DNA of 11,623 nucleotides, taken from the NCBI GenBank assembly GCA_020054965.1, contig JAIMZO010000026.1:1-11623 (forward strand), written 5' to 3'. The DNA is from Spirochaeta sp. Lineage in GTDB: Bacteria > Spirochaetota > Spirochaetia > Sphaerochaetales > Sphaerochaetaceae. Below are positions 1 to 5,638 of the stretch, one piece after another (within the stretch, counting starts at the first letter, position 1; every line of letters begins with the position of its first letter). The notes under the pieces were generated by a model, which saw nothing but the letters and a program-made list of their open reading frames with translations, did not search any database and was not told where the DNA came from. The position numbers and the translations under genes were made by a program.

Positions 1-98
1 CCGAGAGTGCGTGAACTGACGAGGAGCCGTATACCGAACGGTACGTACGGTTCTGTGGGAGGTCGGATGAGCCATTAAGGCTCATCCTCCTACCCGAT
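1..98 (+). mobile_element. Group II intron, 3' end (domains V and VI); truncated by window start
   Basis: This is the ribozyme tail of a group II intron. Domain V lies at about 24-53: GAGCCGUA pairs with UACGGUUC across a two-base CG bulge (44-45), capped by a short helix and a GAAC loop. Domain VI lies at 57-95: a perfect 9-bp stem (65-73 with 79-87, loop AUUAA), then GG/CC, then GGG (57-59) with CCC (93-95). The only unpaired purine on the 3' side is A92, seven bases from the presumed intron end at T98, the expected place for the branch-point adenosine. The last bases CTACCCGAT match the usual bacterial intron end. Domain V is about 30 nt, a little shorter than the usual 34. The intron body, exon-binding sites and any intron-encoded reverse transcriptase lie upstream of the window. 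The next coding start is 71 bp after the intron end, so the insertion is intergenic on this side. The exact boundary could be off by a base or two. Confidence 0.85.
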
Positions 99-109
99 TT
101 TCCCCCCTC

Positions 110-138
110 TTTTCAGTGGGAATGGTAGCTGGTACTAT
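110..138 (+). promoter_or_regulatory. Weak candidate sigma-70 promoter for the secreted protein gene
   Basis: TTTTCA at 110-115 and TACTAT at 133-138 are separated by 17 bp, in the exon just after the intron end and 31 bp before the ATG at 170. The -10 box overlaps a small inverted repeat, ACTATA-TG-TATAGT (134-147). The match is partial, so transcription might instead come from upstream through the intron. Confidence 0.25.
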
Positions 139-169
139 ATGTATAGTTACACGGTATTGGGAGATGGAT

Positions 170-697
170 ATGAAGAAAGTTCTCTTGGCATGTATACTAC
201 TCCTCTTCTTTGTGTTGCCCTTGGCAGCGGAAGATCCTCCACGGTTTCCTTCTGCTACCGTGTACATGCAGGGCGTCATCGAGCCAAGGGATCTGAGGAT
301 CTCCATCTACAATGAGGCAGGTGAGGAGCTCTCAGGTGAGGATGCGTTGCTCAGTTTTGAGTTCCCGAATCTAGAGGAGTGGGAACTGACCCAGTCTCTC
401 TATTTCAGATTTTCCTCGCATCTTGCAGAGGCTACCGTCGGAAAGTTGATTTTTTCGATTACAGATCTTGAAATGGATGCATTGAATAGACTCAGGACAA
501 CACTGGAGCTTGAAAGCGAGAGTTTCTTCACCAGTGTGGAGAACGGAAATACCTTTAATACCAGGTTCCCTGCAGGCGCCCAAGATGATGTGCCTATCGG
601 GAAACTTACCATCAGAATCAGGAAACGAGCAGCTGATGTGTTTAGCGCAGGCAACTATTCCGGATCTTTCTCCATTAATTATACCGAAGGAAACTGA
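170..697 (+). CDS. Small secreted/periplasmic protein of unknown function
   Basis: I do not recognise this 175-residue protein. It begins with a clear Sec signal peptide: MKK, then a hydrophobic stretch to about residue 17 and a likely cut after Ala-Ala near residue 19. The mature part is acidic and looks mostly beta-strand. It ends in a segment (AGNYSGSFSINY) resembling the closing strand of Ig-like fimbrial or adhesin domains, which is only a weak resemblance. The start at 170 is chosen because GGGAG (159-163) sits 6 bases upstream and the signal peptide begins there. An upstream ATG at 116 in the same frame would add a non-signal leader and lacks a ribosome site. The only Cys (residue 8) lies too early to be a lipoprotein cysteine. 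The gene lies directly downstream of a group II intron and has no other gene on its strand before the candidate small RNA. It could be a stand-alone envelope protein or the last gene of an operon interrupted by the intron. Confidence 0.7.
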   Translation: MKKVLLACILLLFFVLPLAAEDPPRFPSATVYMQGVIEPRDLRISIYNEAGEELSGEDALLSFEFPNLEEWELTQSLYFRFSSHLAEATVGKLIFSITDLEMDALNRLRTTLELESESFFTSVENGNTFNTRFPAGAQDDVPIGKLTIRIRKRAADVFSAGNYSGSFSINYTEGN

Positions 698-782
698 GCT
701 CCTTGTAACTCTCGATTATTGTGAAATTTGGCTGGTTAATCAACCAATAGGTAAAATAGTTACAAAATTGCAAAATTAATGT

Positions 783-811
783 TTTACAGTGTGAGAAAAC
801 CATGCAATAAT
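783..811 (+). promoter_or_regulatory. Strong extended -10 sigma-70 promoter
   Basis: TTTACA (783-788) and AATAAT (806-811) are separated by exactly 17 bp. Each matches the consensus at 5 of 6 positions, and TGC directly before the -10 box gives an extended -10 element. The predicted start is near 818. No coding start follows on this strand; a structured stretch and a terminator follow instead. Confidence 0.6.
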
Positions 812-817
812 CATGAG

Positions 818-932
818 TGTCGTTGCTCAAGTCTAGACCGATGTTTCCAGCGGATAGACACGTACCCTTAGGAGAGGAGTCCTAAGGTTCTCAAGGAGGT
901 TGCCGCTACCCATCTGGGTAGCGGTTTTACTT
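818..932 (+). ncRNA. Candidate small RNA of about 110-115 nt
   Basis: The stretch runs from the predicted start after the extended -10 promoter to the U-tract of an intrinsic terminator. It contains no credible open reading frame and three hairpins can be drawn. The first is GTCTA (831-835) with TAGAC (855-859), with inner pairs CCG/CGG (838-840, 851-853). The second is CCTTAGGA (866-873) with TCCTAAGG (880-887), a perfect 8-bp stem closing a GAGGAG loop. The third is the 9-bp terminator stem. A perfect Shine-Dalgarno-like AAGGAGGT (893-900) lies between hairpins two and three but has no start codon after it. GGA occurs at 852-854, in the hexaloop (876-878) and at 896-898, a pattern seen in CsrA-binding RNAs. 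It does not match tmRNA, SRP RNA, RNase P, 6S or any riboswitch that I can recall. Function is unknown; being a leader of a missing gene is less likely because of the terminator. Confidence 0.55.
903..932 (+). terminator. Rho-independent terminator of the candidate small RNA
   Basis: CCGCTACCC (903-911) pairs perfectly with GGGTAGCGG (916-924) over an ATCT loop and is followed by TTTTACTT (925-932). It ends 3 bp before the stop codon of the convergent ROK gene. On the minus strand the stem is followed by CAACC rather than a T-run, so it is oriented for the plus strand only. Confidence 0.8.
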
Positions 933-934
933 GG

Positions 935-2071
935 CTAAAGCCCTTGCATCGTCTGCAACATTCTTCTCTGGAAAATCCATCGGTCCAATCCAACGGCCAC
1001 GCTTCCGAGTACAGCACTACGGTCCTTGAGCTGTGAGCGTACCACAGGAATGCCCGCAAGGGAGTGGTGAGCATGCTGCTGGTGGTACTTCTGGAGAACT
1101 GCGAGGTAGTGATCGGGAAGATTGGAGATGCCCCCTCCCAGAATAACCTTATTGATTCCGGTAATAGCACTGGCAGCTGTGAGTGCCATACCCATTGCCT
1201 CTGCAGCCTCCAAGAGCGCTTGAGTCACTTTTGGGTCTTCACTTTGTGTCAGTTCCTTGACTGTCTTGCCGGCAAATCGTTCACTGAGTGCCCACCCTGC
1301 AGCTACAGTCTCGAGGCATCCAATGCCTCCACACCGGCACAAACCTGTCTGCCGTACTGGAAGGTGCCCGAATCTGCTCTTCTCACCTACTATGGTATTG
1401 TCCTGCACCAATGCACCGCTGATATGCTCTCCCCAATTGACATAAAGGAACGACTTTTCATCTTCATCGGCGAACCACTGTTCAGCCTCCACCATTGCCC
1501 TCACAGAATGCACCAGGATTGCAGGGGTCTGTGTGTATTCACTGATGGCTTTAGCAAGTGGGACGTTCTCCCACGACCAGTGGTCATGGCGGAGTATGGA
1601 AAGACCATCTTCACTGATTTGTGCACTTGTGGCCACCGTGATGCCTGCAATAGGGACCTTGGTAATTCGTCTCATCTTCAGACACGCCTTGATGACGGTA
1701 AGGCCATGTTCTTTCGCATCCGGTTTGATCGGGGTTGGGATTCGCTCAAATCTCAGCACATTCCCCAGGAGATCTGTAAGGGTGAAACAGGTATTCTTGC
1801 TACCAAGTTCCACCCCCAGGACCAGTCTGGATCCATGTTGCAGGGCCAGTGTGGTGGGTCTCCTGCCATTGGCAGTCTTGGCCTTTCCTCTTTCCTCGAC
1901 AAGTCCTTCCTGAAGCAACTGCTCCACAATCTCACTGGTGGATGGCTTGTTCAGGGTTAGACGGCGTGCGATATCAGAGCGACTGGACTCACCCTCTCGG
2001 GCAAGTAGATTGAGAACTCTCAGGCGATTGATCGTCCTGGCTGAGCTTGGGGTGGAAAACTGCATGCCCAA
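935..2071 (-). CDS. ROK-family transcriptional regulator (NagC/Mlc/XylR type)
   Basis: This is a 378-residue sugar-responsive DNA-binding regulator of usual family length. A winged helix-turn-helix occupies about residues 10-75 (RSDIARRLTLNKPSTSEIV, wing with GRRP), followed by the ROK fold from about 82. The zinc motif is intact as CRCGGIGCLE (residues 245-254), with the upstream GHLPV segment. The kinase residues are not: the first phosphate loop reads ELGSKNT (88-94), and the position holding the catalytic Asp in ROK sugar kinases reads VHSVRAM (H188-S189). It should therefore be a regulator rather than an active kinase. The start is taken as TTG at 2071, because AGGTGG lies 7 bases upstream of it on the minus strand. 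ATG at 2065 (third codon) is the alternative. The gene is divergent from htpG and convergent with the candidate small RNA. No sugar gene adjoins it, so its effector and targets cannot be named. No minus-strand terminator is visible after its stop. Confidence 0.85.
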   Translation of the reverse strand: MGMQFSTPSSARTINRLRVLNLLAREGESSRSDIARRLTLNKPSTSEIVEQLLQEGLVEERGKAKTANGRRPTTLALQHGSRLVLGVELGSKNTCFTLTDLLGNVLRFERIPTPIKPDAKEHGLTVIKACLKMRRITKVPIAGITVATSAQISEDGLSILRHDHWSWENVPLAKAISEYTQTPAILVHSVRAMVEAEQWFADEDEKSFLYVNWGEHISGALVQDNTIVGEKSRFGHLPVRQTGLCRCGGIGCLETVAAGWALSERFAGKTVKELTQSEDPKVTQALLEAAEAMGMALTAASAITGINKVILGGGISNLPDHYLAVLQKYHQQHAHHSLAGIPVVRSQLKDRSAVLGSVAVGLDRWIFQRRMLQTMQGL

Positions 2072-2088
2072 GCATAGCCCACCTATGC
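2072..2088 (-). promoter_or_regulatory. Inverted repeat covering the ribosome site of the ROK gene
   Basis: GCATAG (2072-2077) and CTATGC (2083-2088) form a perfect 6-bp inverted repeat with a 5-base loop, directly before the TTG start. The minus-strand Shine-Dalgarno AGGTGG (2079-2084) falls in the loop and stem. It could be an RNA hairpin hiding the ribosome site or an operator half-pair. A repeat of this size can also arise by chance. Confidence 0.3.
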
Positions 2089-2106
2089 GTTTTTGTTAAG
2101 GAACAA

Positions 2107-2135
2107 TTGCCGTTGGTTTGAAAAATCAGTATGTT
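2107..2135 (+). promoter_or_regulatory. Candidate sigma-70 promoter of htpG
   Basis: TTGCCG (2107-2112) and TATGTT (2130-2135) have a 17-bp spacer; each matches consensus at 4 of 6 positions. The predicted start near 2142 leaves a short leader that keeps the ribosome site GGAGGT (2151-2156). No CIRCE element is visible, so HrcA control is not indicated by the sequence. Confidence 0.35.
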
Positions 2136-2167
2136 TGCCTATATCCCTTTGGAGGTATCATACGAAG

Positions 2168-4057
2168 ATGGAACAAAAGAAATTTAAAACTGAAGTATCA
2201 GAGCTATTGCATCTGATCATCCACTCGCTCTATTCCCACAAGGAAATCTTTCTTCGCGAGCTGGTATCCAACGCATCCGATGCACTGGACAAACTTAAGT
2301 ATCTCACCCTTACCGATGACAAGCTCAAGGATCTGGCTTTCGAACCACGCATCGACATCTCCTTTACAGAGGAAGGTGAAGACCGCACACTCACCATCAG
2401 TGACAACGGTCTTGGCATGAGTCATGACGACTTGGCAAACAACCTGGGCACCATTGCATCCAGTGGTACCAAGAAGTTTCTCGCTTCTCTTACCGAGGAG
2501 CAGAAGAAGGACAGCAACCTTATCGGTCAGTTTGGTGTAGGTTTCTACAGCGCCTTCATGGTTGCAAAAAAGGTTGAGGTAATCAGCCGAAAGGCTGGTG
2601 AGGAACAGGCTTGGAAGTGGAGCAGTACCGGTAAGGGGAGTTATACCCTTGAGGAGGCAGAACGCGAAAGCCAAGGCACGACCATCATCCTTTACCTGAA
2701 CGAGGAAGGCAGTGAATATGCCAACCGTTGGCAGATTCAGCAGCTGGTGAAGAAATACAGTGACCATATTGCCTATCCCATTTTCCTCTCTTACGACCAG
2801 ACATCCTACGATGACAAGAAAAAGGATGATGAAGGTAATGCACTGAAGAAGGTTGAACACAAGGTTGAGCAGATCAACAGTTCCTCTGCTCTTTGGAGAC
2901 GCAGCAAGAGTGAACTGACCGATGAGGAGTACAAGGAGTTCTACAAGCAGAGCAGCTATGATAGTGAAGACCCCTTGTTCTACCTGCATACACGCGCCGA
3001 AGGTTCAACAGAATACATCACGCTCTTCTTCATCCCAAGCAAAGCCCCGTTTGACATGTACTATGCAGATTACAAGCCGGGTGTGAAGCTCTATGTGAAG
3101 CGGGTCTACATCACTGATGATGACAAAGAGTTGCTTCCTTCCTATCTTCGCTTTGTGCGCGGTGTAATCGACAGTGAGGATCTTCCTCTCAATGTGAGCC
3201 GTGAGATTCTTCAGCAGAATCGCGTAATGAATGCAATCCGCACCGCATCTGTGAAGAAGCTGCTTGGTGAGTTCCAAAAGATCAGCGAACAGAACCCTGA
3301 ACTCTACACAAAGTTCATTGAGCAGTACAACCGACCCCTTAAGGAAGGTTTGTATTCTGATTATGCCAACAGGGATGCCTTGCTCGAACTGGTTCGTTTC
3401 AAGTCCTCCACGGAGGATGGCTATGTAAGCCTTGCCTCCTACAAGGAGAGGATGAAGAGTGACCAGAAATCAATCTACTACATCGCTGGTGGAAAGGAAG
3501 AGACCCTCAAGGCAAGCCCCTTGCTTGAAGCGTATAGGAAAAAGGGGTATGAAGTCCTCATCATGAGCGATGATATTGACGATATCGTGGTCGGCTCGAT
3601 CGGTACCTACAAGGAACTGCCTCTGAAAGCAATCAACAAGAGTGGTGCCGTTGATGACCTGAAGGAAGAAGGGGAGGACAAGAAAAAAGACACCAAGGAA
3701 GCGAAAGCCATCATCAAGAAGGTCAAGAAAGCCCTTGGAGACAAGGTGAAAGATGTTGTTGCCTCTTCCCGTCTTGCAGATTCCCCTGCCGTCGTGGTGG
3801 TTGATGAGAATGACCCATCAGTACAGATGCAGCAGATTCTCAAGAGTATGGGACAGACCGACTTTGAGGAAGCAAAGCCGATTCTTGAGATCAATGTGGA
3901 AGATCCGATGGTCAAGAAGATCGAAAACAGCAACGATGAACAGTACATCGAGCAACTGAGTTCAGTGTTACTGGATCAGGCTCTGCTTGCTGAGGGTGTC
4001 ATGCCCAAGGATCCGGTAGGGTTTACAAAACGTCTGCATGCTCTTTTGTCTACATAA
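2168..4057 (+). CDS. htpG: HtpG, bacterial Hsp90 molecular chaperone
   Basis: This is a cytoplasmic ATP-dependent chaperone of 629 residues, the normal size for HtpG, acting as a homodimer on late folding intermediates. The GHKL ATPase domain is intact. The N-box ELVSNASDA has Glu31 and Asn35, the positions for water activation and Mg binding. Asp79 lies in SDNGLGM, the lid segment reads GTIASSGTKKF, and the glycine loop GQFGVGF is at residues 120-126. The middle domain carries LPLNVSREILQQN with the conserved Arg near residue 345. The C-terminal dimerisation domain ends without MEEVD, as expected in bacteria. ATG at 2168 is chosen because the family N-terminus (MEQKKFKTEVSELL) begins there and GGAGGT lies 11 bases upstream. 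The reading frame is open back to a TTG at 2093, but that extension is not homologous. Tandem stops TAA TAG and a strong terminator follow, so it is probably monocistronic. Confidence 0.98.
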   Translation: MEQKKFKTEVSELLHLIIHSLYSHKEIFLRELVSNASDALDKLKYLTLTDDKLKDLAFEPRIDISFTEEGEDRTLTISDNGLGMSHDDLANNLGTIASSGTKKFLASLTEEQKKDSNLIGQFGVGFYSAFMVAKKVEVISRKAGEEQAWKWSSTGKGSYTLEEAERESQGTTIILYLNEEGSEYANRWQIQQLVKKYSDHIAYPIFLSYDQTSYDDKKKDDEGNALKKVEHKVEQINSSSALWRRSKSELTDEEYKEFYKQSSYDSEDPLFYLHTRAEGSTEYITLFFIPSKAPFDMYYADYKPGVKLYVKRVYITDDDKELLPSYLRFVRGVIDSEDLPLNVSREILQQNRVMNAIRTASVKKLLGEFQKISEQNPELYTKFIEQYNRPLKEGLYSDYANRDALLELVRFKSSTEDGYVSLASYKERMKSDQKSIYYIAGGKEETLKASPLLEAYRKKGYEVLIMSDDIDDIVVGSIGTYKELPLKAINKSGAVDDLKEEGEDKKKDTKEAKAIIKKVKKALGDKVKDVVASSRLADSPAVVVVDENDPSVQMQQILKSMGQTDFEEAKPILEINVEDPMVKKIENSNDEQYIEQLSSVLLDQALLAEGVMPKDPVGFTKRLHALLST

Positions 4058-4061
4058 TAGC

Positions 4062-4077
4062 AAGTAATTAATTACTT
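4062..4077. repeat. 16-bp perfect palindrome after htpG
   Basis: AAGTAATTAATTACTT is a perfect palindrome, 5 bp after the htpG stop and 7 bp before the terminator stem. It is entirely A/T-biased. It could be a protein-binding site or simply part of the 3' untranslated region. Confidence 0.4.
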
Positions 4078-4083
4078 ATCATG

Positions 4084-4123
4084 CAAGGTGAAGAGATTTT
4101 TTTCTTCACCTTGTTCTTTTTTT
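4084..4123 (+). terminator. Rho-independent terminator of htpG
   Basis: An 11-bp perfect stem (4084-4094 with 4103-4113), extendable to 13 bp by a G-U and an A-U pair around a TTTT loop, is followed by a T-rich tail (TTCTTTTTTT, 4114-4123). This separates htpG from the channel gene. Confidence 0.9.
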
Positions 4124-4171
4124 CTACCGATGGTAGTGTTCTATTTAATACGTGTATAAGGAAGTAGAAAT

Positions 4172-5056
4172 ATGATTGCAAATTTCATGGCACTCAGCAG
4201 TGAAGCCGTTGCTGAAAGTTCCGCCTTTGGCCGCTTCGTTGAGAAGATTGATAGCTGGATTCAGATCGGTCCGGTCGAATTCTTGGTGAATGTCGCGATT
4301 GGATTGCTTATTGTGCTCATCGGAAAGCTGGTGATCATAGGCATCACCCGTATTCTCAAGCGCGCGCTCGACCGTTCCAAGAAGATCAATGAATTGATGG
4401 CACGGTTTATCGTGAAGCTGGTCAATGTCATAGGGTGGATCTTCCTCATCATTGCATTCCTTGGCCGCCTTGGCCTTGATATGGGTCCCGTGCTTGCCGG
4501 ACTTGGCATCACTGGTGTTGTCCTTGGGTTTGCATTACAGGATACCATTGGAAACTTGCTCAGTGGTGTGATGATTGTCATCAATGCACCGTTCAGGATT
4601 GGTGATTATATTGAAACCGGATCATTCAGTGGTACTGTCAGCGATATGGACATGATCTGTGTCATCCTTTCCACACCCGACAACCGTAAGATAACCATCT
4701 CAAACAAGCTTGTCTGGAACAGCCCCATTGTAAACTACTCCAATGTTGAGCGGCGGAGACTCGGCCTCACGGTCAGTGTTGCATATGGGACCAACATACA
4801 GTTGGCGAAGGATACCATTTGGAAGATCCTCAATTCGTATAGTGAGATTCTTAGCGATCCAGCTCCCATGGTAGAGGTGAATACCCTTGCAGCTTCCTCC
4901 ATAGACTTCGCGGTTCGCCCTTGGACGAAGCCCGAAGACTACTGGAAGGTCTACTGGCGATTCCAAGGTGAGATCGTTGACCGTCTTGCCGAGGTTGGAA
5001 TCTCAGTTCCTTTCAACCAATTAGATGTGCATATTGTAGACCAGAGCGCAACATAG
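4172..5056 (+). CDS. MscS-family small-conductance mechanosensitive channel
   Basis: This 294-residue inner-membrane channel protein is close to the 286 residues of E. coli MscS. Channels of this type open under membrane tension to release osmolytes during hypo-osmotic shock. Three membrane segments are visible at about 36-60, 78-98 and 105-137. The third is the Gly/Ala-rich pore helix (GPVLAGLGITGVVLGFALQDTIGNLLSG), running into the family signature NAPFRIGDYIE (138-148). The soluble vestibule domain follows, with PDNRKITISNKLVWNSPIVNYS and a C-terminal alpha/beta cap ending in FNQLDVHIV. The start at 4172 has AAGGA (4158-4162) 9 bases upstream. The gene has its own leader after the htpG terminator, containing a small CTACC-GAT-GGTAG repeat (4124-4136). 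I see no convincing promoter. Its stop lies 1 bp from the stop of the convergent gene. Confidence 0.95.
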   Translation: MIANFMALSSEAVAESSAFGRFVEKIDSWIQIGPVEFLVNVAIGLLIVLIGKLVIIGITRILKRALDRSKKINELMARFIVKLVNVIGWIFLIIAFLGRLGLDMGPVLAGLGITGVVLGFALQDTIGNLLSGVMIVINAPFRIGDYIETGSFSGTVSDMDMICVILSTPDNRKITISNKLVWNSPIVNYSNVERRRLGLTVSVAYGTNIQLAKDTIWKILNSYSEILSDPAPMVEVNTLAASSIDFAVRPWTKPEDYWKVYWRFQGEIVDRLAEVGISVPFNQLDVHIVDQSAT

Positions 5057-5057
5057 G

Positions 5058-5564
5058 CTACTGCTGTTCGCTCACAGAGCAGTGGCTTTCAAGGATGGTG
5101 CAGAATTCCTTGGAATCCTGGAGGAGGAACTTTCCAAGATAGGATTTTTTCCTCCATGCTTTGGAGCCGAATACCAAGGTGATAAACGTATCTTTTGTCT
5201 CAATTACAACCGAGATGTTGGAGAGTTTGTTCTCCCGCATCTCGTAGGTTTGCTTGCAGGAAACAAAGTCTGCATACGGAAAATGGTAGAACTCATCAGC
5301 CAAGGTGATCCCCACCACCTGCTTCTTCGTGTCGAAACAAAGCAGGATCCCATCCCCGATATCATTGATGTATCCATGTCTGTCATCAAAATCGTACCCG
5401 TGCTCCCTCATCAGCTCATTGGTTCTCACTCCCAGCTTCTGGAGGGTAAGACGGTAGTTGGCTGCTGCTCGGTTACGATTCCTCTTGCCGATGGTCAGTG
5501 CATAGAGGTTTGCTGCAGTAACGAGGACTAACAGGGCTAATAATAGGTATTGGAGTATGTTCAT
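5058..5564 (-). CDS. Membrane-anchored protein of unknown function
   Basis: I do not recognise this 168-residue protein. It starts with one hydrophobic helix (about residues 4-24), then a positively charged turn (GKRNRNR, 26-32) that would place the rest in the cytoplasm. The soluble part has alternating beta strands with a pattern (LLCFDTKKQVVGI, then ISVVIETKDTFITLVFG) reminiscent of small bacterial PH-like domains. That resemblance is structural guesswork. The ATG at 5564 begins right at the membrane helix, so it is the natural start. No good Shine-Dalgarno is visible before it (minus-strand upstream bases TCCGGCT). It is convergent with the channel gene (1 bp between stops) and divergent from the sigma-54 regulator. 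An ORF on the opposite strand (5082-5531) is judged spurious. Confidence 0.7.
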   Translation of the reverse strand: MNILQYLLLALLVLVTAANLYALTIGKRNRNRAAANYRLTLQKLGVRTNELMREHGYDFDDRHGYINDIGDGILLCFDTKKQVVGITLADEFYHFPYADFVSCKQTYEMRENKLSNISVVIETKDTFITLVFGSKAWRKKSYLGKFLLQDSKEFCTILESHCSVSEQQ

Positions 5565-5597
5565 AGCCGGACAATACCAAGGGCGGGTCGGCTTTGT

Positions 5598-5627
5598 AAA
5601 GAGAGCCGCTTATGATACACTCTCTTT
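5598..5627. promoter_or_regulatory. Inverted repeat in the divergent promoter gap
   Basis: AAAGAGAG (5598-5605) and CTCTCTTT (5620-5627) are perfect 8-bp inverted repeats 14 bp apart, bracketing a possible -10 box TATGAT (5611-5616). The 74-bp gap also holds three copies of a pentamer: AGCCG at 5565 and 5604, and CGGCT at 5589. It is a candidate operator for one or both divergent genes. It has no TGTTTCA motif, so it does not resemble the activator sites before pdxA. No good -35 box was found. Confidence 0.35.
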
Positions 5628-5638
5628 GAGGTGTCACA

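Noticed and set aside
703..765. 8-bp inverted repeat TTGTAACT/AGTTACAA with an inner TGGTT-AATC-AACCA hairpin
   Set aside because: The arms are 47 bp apart and several such repeats are expected by chance in a window this long. There is no T-run or duplicated target to make it a terminator or a mobile element.
1064..1960. 298-codon plus-strand ORF opposite the ROK gene
   Set aside because: It is antisense to a clear ROK regulator, has a Cys/His/Ser-rich composition and no recognisable domain, so it is a shadow frame.
2118..2145. Alternative htpG promoter TTGAAA-16-TATATC
   Set aside because: Its start site would fall near 2152, inside the GGAGGT ribosome site, leaving the mRNA without it.
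2093..2167. N-terminal extension of htpG from a TTG at 2093
   Set aside because: The extension is not homologous to HtpG, covers the likely promoter, and the ATG at 2168 has a proper ribosome site.
2204..2989. 261-codon minus-strand ORF inside htpG
   Set aside because: It is the reverse-frame shadow of a strongly conserved htpG; its hydrophobic look follows from complementing charged codons.
5082..5531. 149-codon plus-strand ORF after the channel gene
   Set aside because: It lies opposite the membrane-anchored protein gene, which has a coherent membrane helix and domain pattern. The plus-strand product is Cys-rich with no ribosome site.
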